Shown here piece by piece: positions 13,305 to 15,259 of a stretch of 15,259 nt of DNA (position 1 is the stretch's first letter; the number at the start of each line of letters is the position of its first letter). The position numbers were made by a program, and so were the translations under genes. The DNA lies in the NCBI GenBank assembly GCA_002433805.1, contig DJIW01000133.1, positions 1 through 15,259 on the forward strand. Direction: 5' to 3'. Under the pieces are notes generated by a model. It saw nothing but the letters and a program-made list of their open reading frames with translations. It had not been told where the DNA came from and did not search any database. The stretch comes from Competibacteraceae bacterium UBA6584 (GTDB lineage Bacteria > Pseudomonadota > Gammaproteobacteria > Competibacterales > Competibacteraceae).

Positions 13305-15259
13305 ATGAATAACAGACTGTTATCTTCTCTCGGCTGGTTGTTGGTCGCGCTGGTCGGCGCCATCGCGCTGGCGGCGGTCGCGCTCAATCGCGGTGAGACC
13401 GTCAGCGCGGTGTGGTTAGTCACCGCATCCTTATGCATCTATTTCATCGGTTACCGCTTCTACAGCAAATTCATCGCCGAGCGCGTCTTGCAGTTGGATG
13501 ACGGACGGATGACTCCGGCGGTCAGCCGCAACGACGGACTCGATTATGTTCCGACCAATAAATGGGTGCTCTATGGCCACCACTTTGCCGCCATCGCCGG
13601 GGCGGGTCCGCTGGTCGGCCCGGTCTTGGCCGCCCAGATGGGCTATTTGCCGGGCACGATCTGGATTTTGGTCGGCGTGATCGTCGCCGGCGCGGTGCAG
13701 GATTTCATGGTGCTGTTTTGTTCGATGCGCCGCGACGGCCGCTCCCTGGGCGAAATGATCAAGATGGAGATGGGACCGGTGGCCGGCGGCATCGCGCTGG
13801 TCGGCGCACTGGCGATCATGATCATTATTCTGGCCGCCCTCGGACTGGTGGTGGTCAAGGCGCTTGGGGAAAGTCCCTGGGGTACCTTCACTGTGGTAGT
13901 GACCATCCCGCTGGCAATGGTGATGGGGGTGTACATGCGCCACCTCCGTCCCGGTAAGATCGGCGAAGCCTCCGCGTTTGGCGTGATCGTGCTGCTGCTG
14001 GCCATCGGTTACGGCCAACATGTCGCCGAAAGCCCCACTCTCGGGCCGCTGTTCACTTATTCGGCCCCGCAGCTGGCTTGGGCGATCATCATTTACGGCG
14101 CGGTGGCATCGATGTTGCCGGTCTGGCTGTTATTGGCCCCGCGCGATTACCTGTCCACCTTTCTCAAGATCGGGGTGGTAACGGCGCTGGCCATCGGCAT
14201 CTACATCGTCGCGCCGGATCTCAAGATGCCGGCGACCACCCGCTTCATCGACGGCACCGGCCCGGTGTTCTCCGGCACGCTGTTCCCGTTCCTGTTCATC
14301 ACCATCGCCTGCGGGGCGGTGTCCGGCTTCCACGCCCTCATTTCCTCCGGCACCACACCCAAATTGATCGAACGCGAATCGCACGCCCGCGTCATCGGCT
14401 ACGGCGGGATGCTGACCGAATCGTTCGTGGCGATCATGGCGCTGACGGCGGCTTGCGTGCTCGACCCCGGCATTTATTTCGCGATGAACAGTCCGGCGGC
14501 GGTCATCGGCAACACCCCGGAGAAGGCCTCACAAGTGATCGGCCAGTGGGGTTGGGCGATCACTCCGGAGATGATCACGCAAACCGCCAAGGACATCGGC
14601 GAACATACCATCTTGAATCGGGCCGGCGGCGCGCCCACCTTGGCGGTCGGAATGGCGCAGATTATGTCGGCGGCCGTCGGCGGGCAAACTCTGCAAGCCT
14701 TCTGGTATCACTTCGCCATTTTGTTCGAGGCGCTGTTTATTCTGACCGCCGTGGACGCCGGTACCCGCGCCGGCCGCTTTATGATTCAAGATTTGCTCGG
14801 GACCGTGTATCCGCCGCTGGGCCGCACCGATTCCCTGTCGGCGAACGTTATCGCCACCGTGCTGTGCGTCGCGATGTGGGGGTATTTTGTCTATCAAGGC
14901 ACGATCGACCCGCTAGGGGGCGTGAATACTCTCTGGCCGCTGTTTGGCATCGGCAACCAGATGTTGGCTGGCATCGCCTTGCTGCTCTGCACCACGGTGC
15001 TGATCAAGATGAAGCGCGAGCGTTATATCTGGGTCACGCTGGTTCCGACTGCGTGGTTGTTGATCTGTACGCTGAGCGCGGGCTGGCAGAAGATTTTCGC
15101 CGGGTTGCCGGTCGGTTTCTTCGCCATCGCCCAGAAATACAGCGATGCCGCCGCCGCTGGAACGGTGCTGGCGCCGGCCAAGACCGTTGCGGAGATGCAG
15201 CGGGTGGCGTTTAACAATTATCTGTGCGGCGCCATTACCGTGATTGTAGAACGACACAT
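13305..15259 (+). CDS. cstA: Carbon starvation protein CstA, 3' end beyond the window
   Basis: CstA-family proteins are inner-membrane carriers linked to uptake of peptides and pyruvate under carbon limitation. The frame is open for 651 codons up to the window edge without a stop; E. coli CstA has about 700 residues, so roughly the last 40-60 are missing. Family blocks are plain: GHHFAAIAGAGPLVGPVLAAQ (about 86-106), LRPGKIGEAS, LLLAPRDYLSTFLKIG, CGAVSGFHALISSGTTPK, GYGGMLTESFVAIMAL, NRAGGAPTLAVGMA, FWYHFAILFEALFILTAVDAGTRAGRFM and NTLWPLFGIGNQMLAG. It is strongly hydrophobic throughout, with many membrane helices. The ATG at 13305 is preceded by AGGAGAG about 10 nt upstream. It has its own structured leader and is probably transcribed separately from the RND operon. 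Confidence 0.97.
   Translation, partial: MNNRLLSSLGWLLVALVGAIALAAVALNRGETVSAVWLVTASLCIYFIGYRFYSKFIAERVLQLDDGRMTPAVSRNDGLDYVPTNKWVLYGHHFAAIAGAGPLVGPVLAAQMGYLPGTIWILVGVIVAGAVQDFMVLFCSMRRDGRSLGEMIKMEMGPVAGGIALVGALAIMIIILAALGLVVVKALGESPWGTFTVVVTIPLAMVMGVYMRHLRPGKIGEASAFGVIVLLLAIGYGQHVAESPTLGPLFTYSAPQLAWAIIIYGAVASMLPVWLLLAPRDYLSTFLKIGVVTALAIGIYIVAPDLKMPATTRFIDGTGPVFSGTLFPFLFITIACGAVSGFHALISSGTTPKLIERESHARVIGYGGMLTESFVAIMALTAACVLDPGIYFAMNSPAAVIGNTPEKASQVIGQWGWAITPEMITQTAKDIGEHTILNRAGGAPTLAVGMAQIMSAAVGGQTLQAFWYHFAILFEALFILTAVDAGTRAGRFMIQDLLGTVYPPLGRTDSLSANVIATVLCVAMWGYFVYQGTIDPLGGVNTLWPLFGIGNQMLAGIALLLCTTVLIKMKRERYIWVTLVPTAWLLICTLSAGWQKIFAGLPVGFFAIAQKYSDAAAAGTVLAPAKTVAEMQRVAFNNYLCGAITVIVERH

Noticed and set aside
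13211..13438. 75-codon minus-strand frame over the cstA leader and start
   Set aside because: No Shine-Dalgarno or recognisable similarity; mostly antisense to cstA and its leader.
14078..15214. 378-codon plus-strand open frame in a different frame within cstA
   Set aside because: The cstA frame beginning at 13305 is open to the window edge and matches the family throughout; this frame gives a Gly/Arg/His-rich nonsense translation.
1..15259. CRISPR array, tRNA, rRNA, insertion sequence, toxin-antitoxin or defence genes
   Set aside because: I looked for regular spaced repeats, terminal inverted repeats with transposase motifs, tRNA-like folds and small paired genes, and saw none. Protein-coding genes fill nearly the whole window.

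Overview
This is a GC-rich chromosomal window from what is most likely a gammaproteobacterium. The evidence is the ribosomal block rpsF-rpsR-(membrane protein)-rplI followed by dnaB, the close match of CstA, DnaB, RadA and CobU to enterobacterial proteins, and high G/C at third codon positions. I cannot name a genus. All genes look chromosomal. I see no insertion sequence, phage gene, tRNA, rRNA or CRISPR array.

Layout. The left third (33-5413) lies on the minus strand and reads, in transcription order: rpsF (S6), rpsR (S18), a DUF2232-like membrane protein, rplI (L9), dnaB (replicative helicase) and radA (recombination branch-migration ATPase). A divergent intergenic region (5414-5700) holds a good rpsF promoter with a structured leader on the minus side, and a TATAAT box very close to the cobU start codon on the plus side. 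From 5701 onward everything is on the plus strand. First comes cobU-cobT-alpha-ribazole phosphatase-cobS (5701-8613), joined by three ATGA overlaps, which together cover assembly of the cobalamin nucleotide loop. Next is a two-gene RND efflux operon (8781-13098: periplasmic adaptor and inner-membrane permease) behind a perfect 20-bp palindrome. Last is cstA (13305 to the window end, cut off before its stop codon) behind a leader of about 165 nt with hairpins.

How the genes work together. The minus block links ribosomal proteins with replication and repair, as in many Proteobacteria. The Cob genes activate adenosylcobinamide (CobU), make alpha-ribazole phosphate (CobT), join the two halves (CobS) and remove the phosphate. 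Corrin-ring genes, cbiB and a cobalamin riboswitch are not in the window. The RND pair has no local outer-membrane channel and no local regulator gene, so it probably uses a TolC-type protein and a repressor encoded elsewhere. CstA is a peptide/pyruvate-type transporter of the carbon-starvation family.

I found no new multi-gene system. The items most worth a second look are non-coding: the palindromic operator before the RND operon and its 13/14 near-copy before dnaB, the possibly leaderless cobU mRNA, the rpsF leader hairpins, and the GGA-containing, hairpin-rich cstA leader.
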